The position numbers were made by a program, and so were the translations under genes. Source: Saccharomonospora sp. NB11 (GTDB taxonomy: Bacteria; Actinomycetota; Actinomycetes; Mycobacteriales; Pseudonocardiaceae). Taken from it: a stretch of DNA of 64,000 nt. The stretch's first letter is position 1. Every line of letters starts with the position of its first letter. The stretch is from positions 1 to 64,000 of the forward strand of contig NZ_JACBJG010000014.1 in NCBI RefSeq assembly GCF_015910535.1, read 5' to 3'. Below the pieces are notes generated by a model. That model saw only the letters and a program-made list of their open reading frames with translations. It was not told where the DNA came from and searched no databases. Shown piece after piece: positions 37,003 through 45,131 of this stretch.

Positions 37003-38088
37003 TCAGAACGTCCTTCGGGTCGCCCTGTCCGCGAGTTCGGCGAGCTGGTGCGCGGCGGGTTCGGCGAGCGCCGCCCGCTCCAACGAGGCGAGCGCGTTGC
37101 CGGTCATCTCCTCGATCCTGCGTTCGACCTCGGCGACCGCGCCGACGTCGACGAGCGCCTGCCGCACGTCGTCCACCTCGGCGTCGGTCAGCCGTGGGTC
37201 ACCGACCGCGTCGGCGATCACCTTGTGTTCGCCGACCCGGCCCTGCTGCTCGGCGTAGGCCAGGCCGAGTGCCAGCAGCAGTGTCCGCTTGCCCTCGCGT
37301 AGGTCGTCCCCCGCGGGCTTACCCGTTACGGACGGGTCTCCGAACACGCCGAGCAGATCGTCCCTCAACTGGAACGCCACACCGAGGTCACCGCCGAAGT
37401 CCAGCAGCGCGTCGATGAGGGGCTGTTCCGCTCCGGCCAGCGCGGCGCCGAGGTGCAGCGGCCGCTGCACGGTGTAGGCGGCCGTCTTGAGCCGGTCGAC
37501 CCGCAGCGCCGCCTCGACGGAGGCGTCGCCGGTCGCCTGCGTGTGGACGTCGAGGTACTGCCCCGCGAGCACTTCGGTGCGCATGGCCCGCCAGGCCGGG
37601 CGGGCCGCGGCCATCCTCGCCGCGGGAAGCCCGCAGTCGGCGAACATGTCGTCGGCCCACGCCAGCGCCAGGTCGCCGATGAGCACGGCGGCGGCCCACC
37701 CGAACGACTCCGACGAGCCGAGCCACCCCTGCTGCCGGTGCTGCGCCGCGAACGCGACGTGCACCGTGGGGGCGCCCCGGCGGGAGTCGGAGGAGTCGAT
37801 GACGTCGTCGTGGACGAGCGCGCACGCCTGGATGAGTTCCAGGCTCGCCGCGGCCCGGAGCACGCCCTGTGCCTCGTCCGAGTCCGGGTCGCCTCCCGCG
37901 CCGCGCCAGCCCCACCAGGCGAAGGTCGGCCGCAGTCGCTTGCCGCCTCCGAGCACGAACGCGCTCAGGGCGTCCACCGCGGGCCCGAAGGTGGGTTCGG
38001 TGCGGCGGATCGGGTCACCTGCGTTGTGCAGGAAGTCCTCCAGAACGCGGGTGATCGCGGACGGCAACTCGGCGTCGATGTGGTGCAT
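37003..38088 (-). CDS. Polyprenyl (geranylgeranyl-type) diphosphate synthase
   Basis: A 361-residue trans-prenyltransferase with the substrate-binding GGGKRLRP, the first aspartate-rich motif HDDVIDSS (DDxxD) and a second QLRDDLLGVFGD. It condenses isopentenyl diphosphate with allylic diphosphates. It is similar to the IdsA2 (Rv2173) type; chain length is not predictable by eye. ATG at 38088 is chosen because longer starts (38130, 38157) run into the divergent gene's promoter. It heads a probable three-gene unit with the CrtI-like and LLM genes. Confidence 0.87.
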   Translation of the reverse strand: MHHIDAELPSAITRVLEDFLHNAGDPIRRTEPTFGPAVDALSAFVLGGGKRLRPTFAWWGWRGAGGDPDSDEAQGVLRAAASLELIQACALVHDDVIDSSDSRRGAPTVHVAFAAQHRQQGWLGSSESFGWAAAVLIGDLALAWADDMFADCGLPAARMAAARPAWRAMRTEVLAGQYLDVHTQATGDASVEAALRVDRLKTAAYTVQRPLHLGAALAGAEQPLIDALLDFGGDLGVAFQLRDDLLGVFGDPSVTGKPAGDDLREGKRTLLLALGLAYAEQQGRVGEHKVIADAVGDPRLTDAEVDDVRQALVDVGAVAEVERRIEEMTGNALASLERAALAEPAAHQLAELADRATRRTF

Positions 38089-38143
38089 GAACCCATGGTC
38101 CCAGGCGCGTCGAAATCGCTGTCTGCCCATCTCCTCAGCGGGG

Positions 38144-38149
38144 TAGCGT
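38144..38149 (+). promoter_or_regulatory. -10 box of the DUF885 gene (leaderless)
   Basis: TAGCGT lies six bases before the ATG at 38156, with no ribosome binding site. Confidence 0.45.
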
Positions 38150-38155
38150 GCGGGC

Positions 38156-39817
38156 ATGAACGTCCACGAGATCTCTGACCAGACTGTCGACGACTACGCC
38201 GCGGCACACCCCGATGTGGCCGTGCTGATCGGTGTCGGTGATCACCGCGACCGGGTGACCGACTACTCCCCGGAGGGACACGCCGCTCGCGGCGCCATCA
38301 TGCGCCGGGCGCTGACCGCCATGGAGGCCACGGAGCCTCAGGACGAGAGCGAGCGCGTCGCGAAGGCGGTGTTCACGGAGCGGGTCGGCAACGAAGTCGC
38401 GATCCACGAGGCCGGTCTCGACGTGGCGTCGCTCAACGTGCTCGAGAGTCCGCCGCAGAACCTGCGCATGATCTTCGATCTCCTGCCGACGGAGACCACC
38501 GAGGACTGGGAGAAGGTCGCCACGCGCATGGCAGGCGTGCCGGACGCGCTCGACGGTGTCCGCGCGTCGTTGCTGACCGCCGTCGAGGCCGGTCGGGCGC
38601 CGGCGTTGCGCCAGGTCACCAAGGTGGCCGAGCAGGCTGATCTGTGGGCGGGCCTGTCCAGTCGCACCGGCTACTTCGAGTCGCTCGCGAGCAGGGCCGA
38701 GAACGTTCCGGACAGTCTGAAGGAGCAGCTCGGTAAGGCCGCTCGCGAGGCGCAGGAGGCGTACGCCGAGCTGGCGGGCTTCCTGCGGGCCGAGCTGGCG
38801 CCCGAGGCGCCGACGAAGGACGCCGTCGGCGAGGACGTCTACCGCGTGTGGTCGCGCTACTTCCTCGGTGCCGACCTCGACCCGCGCGAGGCCTACGAGT
38901 GGGGCTGGGAGGAGTTCGCCCGCGTCGAGCGCGAGGCCAAGGAGGTCGCCGAGCGCATCAAGCCGGGGGCGACGCTGGCCGAGGCGGCGCAGGCGCTGGA
39001 CGCCGATCCGCGCTACCGCGTGCACGGCCAGGCCGCGTTCGAGCAGTGGATGCAGCGGCTCTCCGACGACGCGCTGGCCGCCCTGCGCGACGTCCACTTC
39101 GAGATCCCGGACGAGATCATGGCCCTGGAGTGCCGTATCGCACCGCCCGGGGGCCCGGTGGGCGCGTACTACACCGGTCCCGCCGAGGACTTCGGCAGGC
39201 CCGGCCGGATGTGGTGGTCGGTGCCCGCCGACAAGGAGGAGTTCTCCACCTGGCGCGAGGTCAGCACCGTCTACCACGAGGGTGCCCCTGGGCACCACCT
39301 CCAGATCGCGACGCAGGTCCACGAGCGGTCGCTGAACCGCTTCCAGCGCATGTTCGCCTCGACCTCCGGGCATGCCGAGGGGTGGGCTCTCTACGCGGAG
39401 CGCCTGATGCAGGACCTCGGCTTCCTGAACGACGACGGCAACCTGCTGGGCATGCTCGACGCGCACCTCTTCCGCGCCGCCCGCGTCGTCGTGGACATCG
39501 GCATGCACCTGGAGCTGGAGATCCCGAAGGGCACCGGCTTCCACGAGGGCGAGCGCTGGACGCCCGACCTCGGGTTGGAGTTCATGCTCACGCGCACCAT
39601 CACCGACCCCGCCCACGTGCACGACGAGATCGACCGGTACCTGGGCTGGCCGGCACAGGCGCCCGCCTACAAGCTCGGCGAGCGGCTGTGGTTGGAGGCC
39701 CGGGAGGAGGCCCGACGCCGTGAGGGAGCCGATTTCGACCTCAAGGCCTTCCACACGAAGGCCCTGCGCATGGGAGGCATGGGCCTGTCCACGTTGCAGG
39801 ACCTGCTCTCGGCGTGA
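38156..39817 (+). CDS. DUF885 family protein (putative metallopeptidase)
   Basis: A 553-residue mostly helical protein. The core motif HEGAPGHHLQ (about residue 378) is an HExxxGHH-type metal site, supported by a following GHAEGWALYAERLM helix. Together they resemble the zinc ligands of gluzincin-like peptidases. There is no signal peptide, so it should act in the cytoplasm. Family members are scarcely characterised. A strong stem-loop directly follows the stop and also covers the end of the convergent exchanger gene. Confidence 0.82.
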   Translation: MNVHEISDQTVDDYAAAHPDVAVLIGVGDHRDRVTDYSPEGHAARGAIMRRALTAMEATEPQDESERVAKAVFTERVGNEVAIHEAGLDVASLNVLESPPQNLRMIFDLLPTETTEDWEKVATRMAGVPDALDGVRASLLTAVEAGRAPALRQVTKVAEQADLWAGLSSRTGYFESLASRAENVPDSLKEQLGKAAREAQEAYAELAGFLRAELAPEAPTKDAVGEDVYRVWSRYFLGADLDPREAYEWGWEEFARVEREAKEVAERIKPGATLAEAAQALDADPRYRVHGQAAFEQWMQRLSDDALAALRDVHFEIPDEIMALECRIAPPGGPVGAYYTGPAEDFGRPGRMWWSVPADKEEFSTWREVSTVYHEGAPGHHLQIATQVHERSLNRFQRMFASTSGHAEGWALYAERLMQDLGFLNDDGNLLGMLDAHLFRAARVVVDIGMHLELEIPKGTGFHEGERWTPDLGLEFMLTRTITDPAHVHDEIDRYLGWPAQAPAYKLGERLWLEAREEARRREGADFDLKAFHTKALRMGGMGLSTLQDLLSA

Positions 39818-39824
39818 GGTGACG

Positions 39825-39866
39825 GGAGGCCGTCCGGCTCACTCCTGACGGAGCCGGACGGCCTCC
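39825..39866. terminator. Strong bidirectional terminator
   Basis: A perfect 16-bp stem (GGAGGCCGTCCGGCTC paired with GAGCCGGACGGCCTCC) with a 10-base loop lies between convergent genes. Its right arm is inside the last codons of the exchanger gene. Confidence 0.85.
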
Positions 39867-41197
39867 TGCTCGTCGGCACGCTGCAACACGTCGAACGGGG
39901 TCGCCAGGCCGTCGCGGACGACCCGCTTCGTGTCCGCGAACCGACGCGCGAGCAGCACGATCGCCAGCAGCACGTAGATCGCGCTCAGGACGGAGATGAT
40001 GATCCGGTCGGTCTCCTCCGGCAGCAGGATGCTGGTGATGAACTGGATCAAGAACAACGTCAGCAGTGCGGCAGCCCACCGTGCCGTCATGGTCAGCGAC
40101 ACCAGGATCGCCACGGCGAACAGCGACTGCGCTGCCGTGATCATCAGCTCGAAGCGCTGATGCAGGTCGATGGGCAGCCCGTCGAACGACCCGCTGGAGA
40201 TGGCGAAGACGATCGGGATCGTCCCGACGAGCAGGGTCCACTGGTTGACCTTGCTGGAGATCAACGTGCCAAGCGCGGAACTCGCGTGCAGCTTCCACGC
40301 GAACAGGCACGCGACGATCAGCTCCGGCGACTCGCTCGCCAGCGGCGCCACCCACTGCACGAGCAGGAACTGGTCGATCCCCAGGTCCGTCCCCGTCTGC
40401 ACGAGGTTGTGCGCGAAGTGCTCCGCCGTGGCCAGGATGATGATCGCGGCGAAGCCGAACATGGCTCCGTAGAGCCAGCGTCGCGTCGTCTTCGGTCGGG
40501 TGCCGATCCACGCCGAGGTGCCGGTGAGTTCCGGTTCCTCCACGGGAGCCTTCGCCAGCCGCCACGCGTAGGCGACGAACAGCGACACGAGCACCGCGGC
40601 GTCCACGAGCGTCAGCGAATCCCGGAAGGGGAAGTGCAGCGAGTACAGGGTGGCCGCGCCGAGGAAGAAGATCTCCGCCGACATGCGGCGGGGCAGTCTC
40701 ACCCAGCCCTTGTGCGCGGACGCGCTGTGGGCTCCGCCGTTGCGGCGTGCCCGCACCACGGCGAGCGTGGCCACGAGCACCACGAGCGGCCATCCGACGC
40801 CGACGAGAATCCGGTTCGCGCCGGTCATGTTGGCCAGTGCGAGCGAACACGGGTTGCTCCCGTCGGCCACGGGCATGCAATGACCGTGTTCGGCGTTGAT
40901 CCGTCCCGCGTTCATCGTGAACACGAAGTCGACGGCGTACTCGGGGAGCACGGCGAGGAACGCCAGCAACGCCAGAGCCAGCCCGCCGTTGATGTCCACC
41001 TGAGCGGCTTCCGCGGCCCAGGACAGGATGAAGGCGGCACCCACGATGGCGATGCCGTAGAGGAGCGCGGCCAGTGGCGCGGCGAGCTCCGGGCTCGGCA
41101 GGCCCAGATAGTCGGTTCCGCCGAGGTAGAGCCCGGGCAGCGTCACGAGCGCCGCGAGCGGCAGTGGCGGGGTGAGGCGCTCACTATGGTCCGGCAC
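39839..41197 (-). CDS. Sodium/calcium exchanger family transporter (CaCA)
   Basis: A 452-residue membrane protein with about eleven helices and the two inverted alpha-repeats of the cation/Ca2+ exchanger superfamily: ALLAFLAVLPEYAVDFVFT in the first half and QWVAPLASESPELIVACLFAW in the second, each with the key acidic residue. A charged linker separates the halves. It probably exchanges calcium or a similar cation for protons or sodium. GTG at 41197 is preferred because a GAATCT box lies seven bases upstream; an ATG at 41272 would add 25 charged residues. Confidence 0.82.
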   Translation of the reverse strand: MPDHSERLTPPLPLAALVTLPGLYLGGTDYLGLPSPELAAPLAALLYGIAIVGAAFILSWAAEAAQVDINGGLALALLAFLAVLPEYAVDFVFTMNAGRINAEHGHCMPVADGSNPCSLALANMTGANRILVGVGWPLVVLVATLAVVRARRNGGAHSASAHKGWVRLPRRMSAEIFFLGAATLYSLHFPFRDSLTLVDAAVLVSLFVAYAWRLAKAPVEEPELTGTSAWIGTRPKTTRRWLYGAMFGFAAIIILATAEHFAHNLVQTGTDLGIDQFLLVQWVAPLASESPELIVACLFAWKLHASSALGTLISSKVNQWTLLVGTIPIVFAISSGSFDGLPIDLHQRFELMITAAQSLFAVAILVSLTMTARWAAALLTLFLIQFITSILLPEETDRIIISVLSAIYVLLAIVLLARRFADTKRVVRDGLATPFDVLQRADEQEAVRLRQE

Positions 41198-41270
41198 CCG
41201 GTTGAGATTCCCTGGCCGTCGATGATCGAAACAACGGTCGGCGTCGAGCTCCCCGGCTAGAATCCCCGTC

Positions 41271-41327
41271 ATGCATCACGTCGTGCGTCGCGTTCTCGCG
41301 CCGCTGTCTCCGCCGCCGCGCTCCTGA
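41271..41327 (+). CDS. 18-aa leader-peptide-like ORF with a Pro-Pro-Pro run
   Basis: The frame MHHVVRRVLAPLSPPPRS starts seven bases after a TAGAAT -10 box at 41258-41263, so it would be the leaderless first ORF of the transcript that continues into the EamA gene. Its TGA lies in the left arm of a long-range stem. A PPP run two codons before the stop is the kind of sequence that stalls ribosomes without EF-P. The arrangement suggests translation-dependent attenuation, but no family is known. Confidence 0.4.
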   Translation: MHHVVRRVLAPLSPPPRS

Positions 41328-41406
41328 CGCGGGGTGATCATCAGGCCTCCCGGCCCGGTCGACGACCGGTGTCCCGGTGACGGCCGTCTTCGTCGTGCCC
41401 CGCGTC
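41326..41406 (+). promoter_or_regulatory. Structured leader between the leader ORF and the EamA gene
   Basis: GACGCGGGG (41326-41334) pairs perfectly with CCCCGCGTC (41398-41406) and encloses a CCGGTCGACGACCGG hairpin. Because the left arm overlaps the stop codon of the leader ORF, a ribosome there would block the stem. Confidence 0.4.
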
Positions 41407-41450
41407 GTCCGTCTTCAGTCGTCCGACTCCGACGTGGGAGCGCATTCGTC

Positions 41451-42357
41451 ATGTCCACGACCATCGCCGCGCGGTCGCGCGCGGCATCCGTCCAGTTGAT
41501 CGTCGCCGGGGTCCTGTGGGGCACCGGCGGCCTCGCCGGGTCCGTTCTGTCCGAGCGGGCCGGTCTGTCCTCGCCTGCCGTCGCCGTGTGCCGCTTGTCC
41601 CTCGGCGGCGCGTTCGCCCTGCTCCTGCTGGGCTGCACCGGAAGGCTCCGGGCTCTTCCCCGCACGCGGGAAGCGGTACGCCGCGTGCTCGTCGCCGGTG
41701 CGCTGCTGGCCTGCTATCAGGCGTGCTACTTCGCGGCGGTCACGCTCACCTCGGTGAGTGTGGCCACCATGACCACGATCGGCAGTGTCCCGGTGTTCGT
41801 CGCCGTGGCCGGTGCTGTGAGGGAACGGCGGCTGCCCGATCCGGTGACCACGACGTCGATCGGGTGTGCCGTGGTGGGGCTTGTCCTGCTCACCGCCTCG
41901 CCGGGTGAGCTGTCCGGGGGAGCGGGCTTCGTGCTGGGACTCGCCTGCGCAGTGGCCTCCGGCGCGGGCTTCGCGACGCTCACCCTCGTCACCCGTACGC
42001 CGGTCGAGGGGCTCGATCCCTTGCGTACCACCGCGTTCGGCTGCCTGGTGGGGGCGTTCCTGCTGGCCCCGCTCCTCACCGTGTCCCCGGTGTCCGTGCC
42101 GTCGTGGCAGCTCGACGTGCTCGCCGTGGCGCTCTACCTGGGCGCGGTTCCCACGGCGCTGGCCTACCTCGCCTACTTCCGGGGGGCTGGAGCACTCGCG
42201 TCCGGTGGTGGCCGCGATGTCCGCGTTGCTGGAACCGTTGACGGCAGCCGTGTTGGCCGCACTTCTGCTCGGCGACGACCTCGGCTTCGCCGGATGGTGC
42301 GGAGCGGTGTTGCTGCTGGGTGCCCTGGTCGGGGGTGACCTGCGGCGCGGGCGCTGA
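41451..42357 (+). pseudogene. EamA/DMT family transporter, frameshifted
   Basis: The ATG at 41451 opens a ten-helix drug/metabolite transporter of the EamA type (VQLIVAGVLWGTGGLAG at the N terminus). The frame is lost after TALAYLAYFRG. The expected continuation (LEHSRPVVAAMSALLEPLTA, then LLGDDLGFAGWCGAVLLLGALVGG) is in the +1 frame and runs to a stop at 42357. One extra G in the six-G run at 42181-42186 explains the shift; removing it restores 301 residues. It may be a true pseudogene, a slippery on/off tract or a sequencing error. Confidence 0.75.
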
Positions 42358-42382
42358 CGCGATGCCGGGCGCACCCTCCCGC

Positions 42383-42949
42383 TCAGTCCAGCGGGAGGGT
42401 GCGTCCCAGCACGGCGAAGGGCCTCGGATCACCCGCGAAGCGGTAGTCCCGCAGGATGTCGACGAACCCGAGCCTGCGGTACAGCCGCCAGGCGCGGGTC
42501 GGCCCCTCGGGCGTCGACAGCAGCACCCTGCTCTGCGCCACGCCGTCCAGCAGCGTGCGCAGCAGGGTCTCGCCGATGCCGCGGCCGTGGTGGTCGGGAC
42601 GCACGTGGATCTCGGTCAACTCGAAGTAGTCGGACAGCCACGTGCGCGCGACGTCCTCGTCCCGCTGGAGCAGCACTCCTCGATGCACCTGCTCGTACCA
42701 CCACTGCCCGGGACTTCCCTGGTAGCCGTAGGCGACGCCGACCAGGGTGTCGTCCGGGTCGAACGCGGCCACGCCGCGCCACCCGGCCCGCAACGCGTGG
42801 GTCAACCACATGGGAGCACGCTGCTGTGCCGTGTTCGGCGGGTAGTTCATGGCGGCGACGTAGATCGACAACGCCTCGGGGAGCAGCGCTCGGAACTCCT
42901 CACCGGTGAGCCGGACGATGCGTTGGTGGCCGGGCGAGGTGGCGGTCAT
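42383..42949 (-). CDS. GNAT family N-acetyltransferase
   Basis: A 188-residue GCN5-related acetyltransferase. The acetyl-CoA-binding motif A is visible as LTEIHVRPDHHGRGIGETLLRTLL (about residues 111-134), followed by RLYRRLGFVDI in motif B. The acceptor is unknown. Its ATG overlaps the stop of the YbaK-type gene (ATGA), so both are made from one coupled message; the pair may act on aminoacyl or amino acid substrates, but that is speculation. Confidence 0.82.
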   Translation of the reverse strand: MTATSPGHQRIVRLTGEEFRALLPEALSIYVAAMNYPPNTAQQRAPMWLTHALRAGWRGVAAFDPDDTLVGVAYGYQGSPGQWWYEQVHRGVLLQRDEDVARTWLSDYFELTEIHVRPDHHGRGIGETLLRTLLDGVAQSRVLLSTPEGPTRAWRLYRRLGFVDILRDYRFAGDPRPFAVLGRTLPLD

Positions 42950-43512
42950 CGGGGTGCGGACCTTCCGGTGCGGGAGTCGGTGGAGGTGGAGACGGTGGCG
43001 ACACGGCCGCCCGTGACGGTCACCAGGTCGTCGAACGTCGCGGGGAAGACCGTGTTCGGGTGTCCGGCGGCGGCCCACACGGTGTCGTAGGAGCGCAGTG
43101 CCTCGTCCACCAGCGTGGTGAGGCGACCGGGATGACCGACCGGTGCGACGCCGCCGATCACCTGGCCCGTGTGGGTTCGGACGAACTCGGGATCGGCGCG
43201 GTCGACGCGGCGCGTCCCGGTGAGTTCGGCCAGCATCGCGGTGTCCGCCCGGTGGGCTCCCGAGGTGAGGACCAACAACGGAGCCACCACGCCGTCGTCG
43301 TCCGTCGTGCGGAACACGAGGCTGTTGGCGATGGCGCCCACTTCCACCCCGATCGCCTCGGCGGCCTGCGCGGCCGTGCGCACTGCCCGGGGGAGGAACC
43401 GGATGCCGTCGACGCTCGTGGCCAGGCCGGCTTCGGCCAGCACGGCGGCGACCTTGGCGACGGACGGGTGGTCACGGAGAGGGTCGGCAGACCGATCGCG
43501 TGTCGCGCTCAT
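42946..43512 (-). CDS. YbaK/ProX-type aminoacyl-tRNA deacylase
   Basis: A 188-residue YbaK/EbsC family protein, related to the editing domain of prolyl-tRNA synthetase. The core is GAIANSLVFRTTDD, LLVLTSGAHRAD and IGGVAPVGHPGRL; the GGVAP-GHP loop is the family's catalytic/binding region. These proteins remove wrongly attached amino acids (typically Cys or Ala) from tRNA. ATG at 43512. It is divergent from the LexA-box promoter of the HEPN gene. Confidence 0.87.
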   Translation of the reverse strand: MSATRDRSADPLRDHPSVAKVAAVLAEAGLATSVDGIRFLPRAVRTAAQAAEAIGVEVGAIANSLVFRTTDDDGVVAPLLVLTSGAHRADTAMLAELTGTRRVDRADPEFVRTHTGQVIGGVAPVGHPGRLTTLVDEALRSYDTVWAAAGHPNTVFPATFDDLVTVTGGRVATVSTSTDSRTGRSAPR

Positions 43513-43581
43513 ACGGCTATGAGATCACGGCGGCTCGCCGCGTGCGACGCCGCTTCCGGGGATATCGGTGTTCGTGGGGAC

Positions 43582-43634
43582 TTGAAGGTGGTGGCGGCGC
43601 GGGTTAATGTTGGGGTGTTCGAACACATGTTCGA
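43582..43634 (+). promoter_or_regulatory. LexA-controlled promoter (SOS box)
   Basis: TTGAAG at 43582-43587 and TAATGT at 43605-43610 are spaced by exactly 17 bases. Immediately downstream, at 43619-43634, lies TCGAAC-ACAT-GTTCGA, a perfect match to the actinobacterial LexA box. LexA bound there would cover the transcription start. It serves the HEPN gene at 43751 and probably the gene after it. Confidence 0.8.
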
Positions 43635-43750
43635 CACGTGGTGGTTGGTTCGTCGACGGGTGCGGTTCGACGAGGGCGCCGGCGCGGTGGTGGGGGAAGC
43701 ACCCCGCGCCGGCTCCCGCCGCCGTGCCGGGCCGGAAGAGAGGTGGAGCC

Positions 43751-44362
43751 ATGACGGTGGAATTCGTGCCTCGGCGTGACGGAACCTGGCCGGTGTCCGG
43801 TCGGCCGACGTGGGCGGGCAGGTCGACACGGACCTCCGACGGGGACGCGCGGACGGCCGATCTCGCGGCACCACCGTCGGCGATACCGACCCAACGCACC
43901 GGACGGCCGTCCGAGCCGTTCGAGCCGCGTCGTCCGGCGTCTCCGGAGGCCGCATCGCTGGTGGCGCAGGCGGGTCACGGTCTCGCGGAGGTCGCGCGGG
44001 AGACGACGGCCGCGACCCGGTTCGTCGCCGCCTACGCCTCGGCGTTGCGCGCGGGAGCGGCGATCCTGGTGGCGAAGGGACGACCGCACCGCCGCGTGGC
44101 GAAGCCGCAGAGCACGTGGACGCTGTTGGCGGAGGCCGCGCCCGAGGTTCGGCAGTGGGCCGAGTACTTCGCGACCCACTCCGCCACCCACGCCGCCGCG
44201 CAGGCGGGCATCACTCGTCGGGTCACCGCGGAGTCGGCCGAGGAACTCCGACGGCGGGCGGCCGACTTCGTCGCGTTGGCCGCGCGAGTCGTGCACGGAG
44301 ACGCCGCTTCGAGTGTCTTCCCGGGTGGAACGCGACCGGGGGAGCGGCGGGGCGACCGATGA
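43751..44362 (+). CDS. SAV_6107-like HEPN domain protein
   Basis: A 203-residue protein with a disordered Pro/Arg-rich N terminus (about 1-65) and a helical domain (about 66-185). The helical part resembles the SAV_6107 group of HEPN proteins found in actinobacteria (QAGHGLAEVARETTAATRFVAAYASALRAGAAILVAKGRP, given in short form). HEPN domains are often RNases or partners of nucleotidyltransferases. An obvious R-x4-6-H RNase motif is not clear here. The ATG follows GAGAGGTGG. The LexA box 117 bases upstream implies induction by DNA damage. Its stop overlaps the next gene. Confidence 0.7.
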   Translation: MTVEFVPRRDGTWPVSGRPTWAGRSTRTSDGDARTADLAAPPSAIPTQRTGRPSEPFEPRRPASPEAASLVAQAGHGLAEVARETTAATRFVAAYASALRAGAAILVAKGRPHRRVAKPQSTWTLLAEAAPEVRQWAEYFATHSATHAAAQAGITRRVTAESAEELRRRAADFVALAARVVHGDAASSVFPGGTRPGERRGDR

Positions 44363-45123
44363 GGTCCGGGAGCGTGATCGACCACGGCAGGTTGCTCGAC
44401 GCGATCGGGTACGAGGCCGAGCTCCTGGTGGAGGTGTCACGGTCGGGTTCTCCGGAGGCCGCTGTGCCGACGTGCCCGGGGTGGACGTTGAGCGAGGTAG
44501 TGCGGCACGTGGGCAGTGTCCACCGGGCGGCGTCCCACTGGGTGCTGCACGGCGAGGCGCCGCGACGGTGGCAGCGTGACCCGGTTCCCGGGCAGACCGT
44601 GCAGGGCTATCTGCGGGACGGTGCCGAGGGGCTTCGGGACGTCCTCGCCGCCCGTACGCCGACCACGAGTGCGGCCACGTGGTGGGACGACGATCCGACA
44701 GCCGGGTTCTGGTACCGGCGCATGGCGCACGAGACCACGATGCACCGCGTCGACGCCGAGCGGGCGCTCGGTGTGGAAAGCTCCGAGATCGCACACGACG
44801 TCGCGCTCGACGGCATCGACGAGGCGCTCCTACTGTGGTTCGGGCACCGGCTGCCCATGCTCGGCGTCACCGGTACCCGGACGGCGACGGTCGCCGTTGC
44901 CGCGGCCGGTTGTCGGTGGCTCGCCCGGATGACGCCCGAGTCGACCGTCGTACGGCGCAGTTCGGGAGCCGAGCCCGACGAGGTCGACGCGGTGGTGTCG
45001 GGTGAGCCCGAGCAGGTCTACCTGTGGCTCTGGGGGCGTCAGGGGCCGAGTGCGGTGTCCGTTGCGGGCGACCACGACGCCGTGGGGCAGCTCTGGGCGT
45101 TGCTGCGCCTGGCCACGCGGTAG
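44359..45123 (+). CDS. Maleylpyruvate isomerase / mycothiol-dependent DinB-like protein
   Basis: A 254-residue member of the mycothiol-dependent maleylpyruvate isomerase family (TIGR03083 type). The N-terminal DinB-like four-helix bundle has VPTCPGWTLSEVVRHVGSVHR with a metal-binding His, and a second site at RRMAHETTMHRVDAE. The C-terminal domain is the SCP2-like/MDMPI_C part. Mycothiol use fits an actinobacterium. The start overlaps the HEPN stop (ATGA), so it is probably co-induced by DNA damage. The substrate is unknown. Confidence 0.85.
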   Translation: MRSGSVIDHGRLLDAIGYEAELLVEVSRSGSPEAAVPTCPGWTLSEVVRHVGSVHRAASHWVLHGEAPRRWQRDPVPGQTVQGYLRDGAEGLRDVLAARTPTTSAATWWDDDPTAGFWYRRMAHETTMHRVDAERALGVESSEIAHDVALDGIDEALLLWFGHRLPMLGVTGTRTATVAVAAAGCRWLARMTPESTVVRRSSGAEPDEVDAVVSGEPEQVYLWLWGRQGPSAVSVAGDHDAVGQLWALLRLATR

Positions 45124-45131
45124 CGGGGAAT

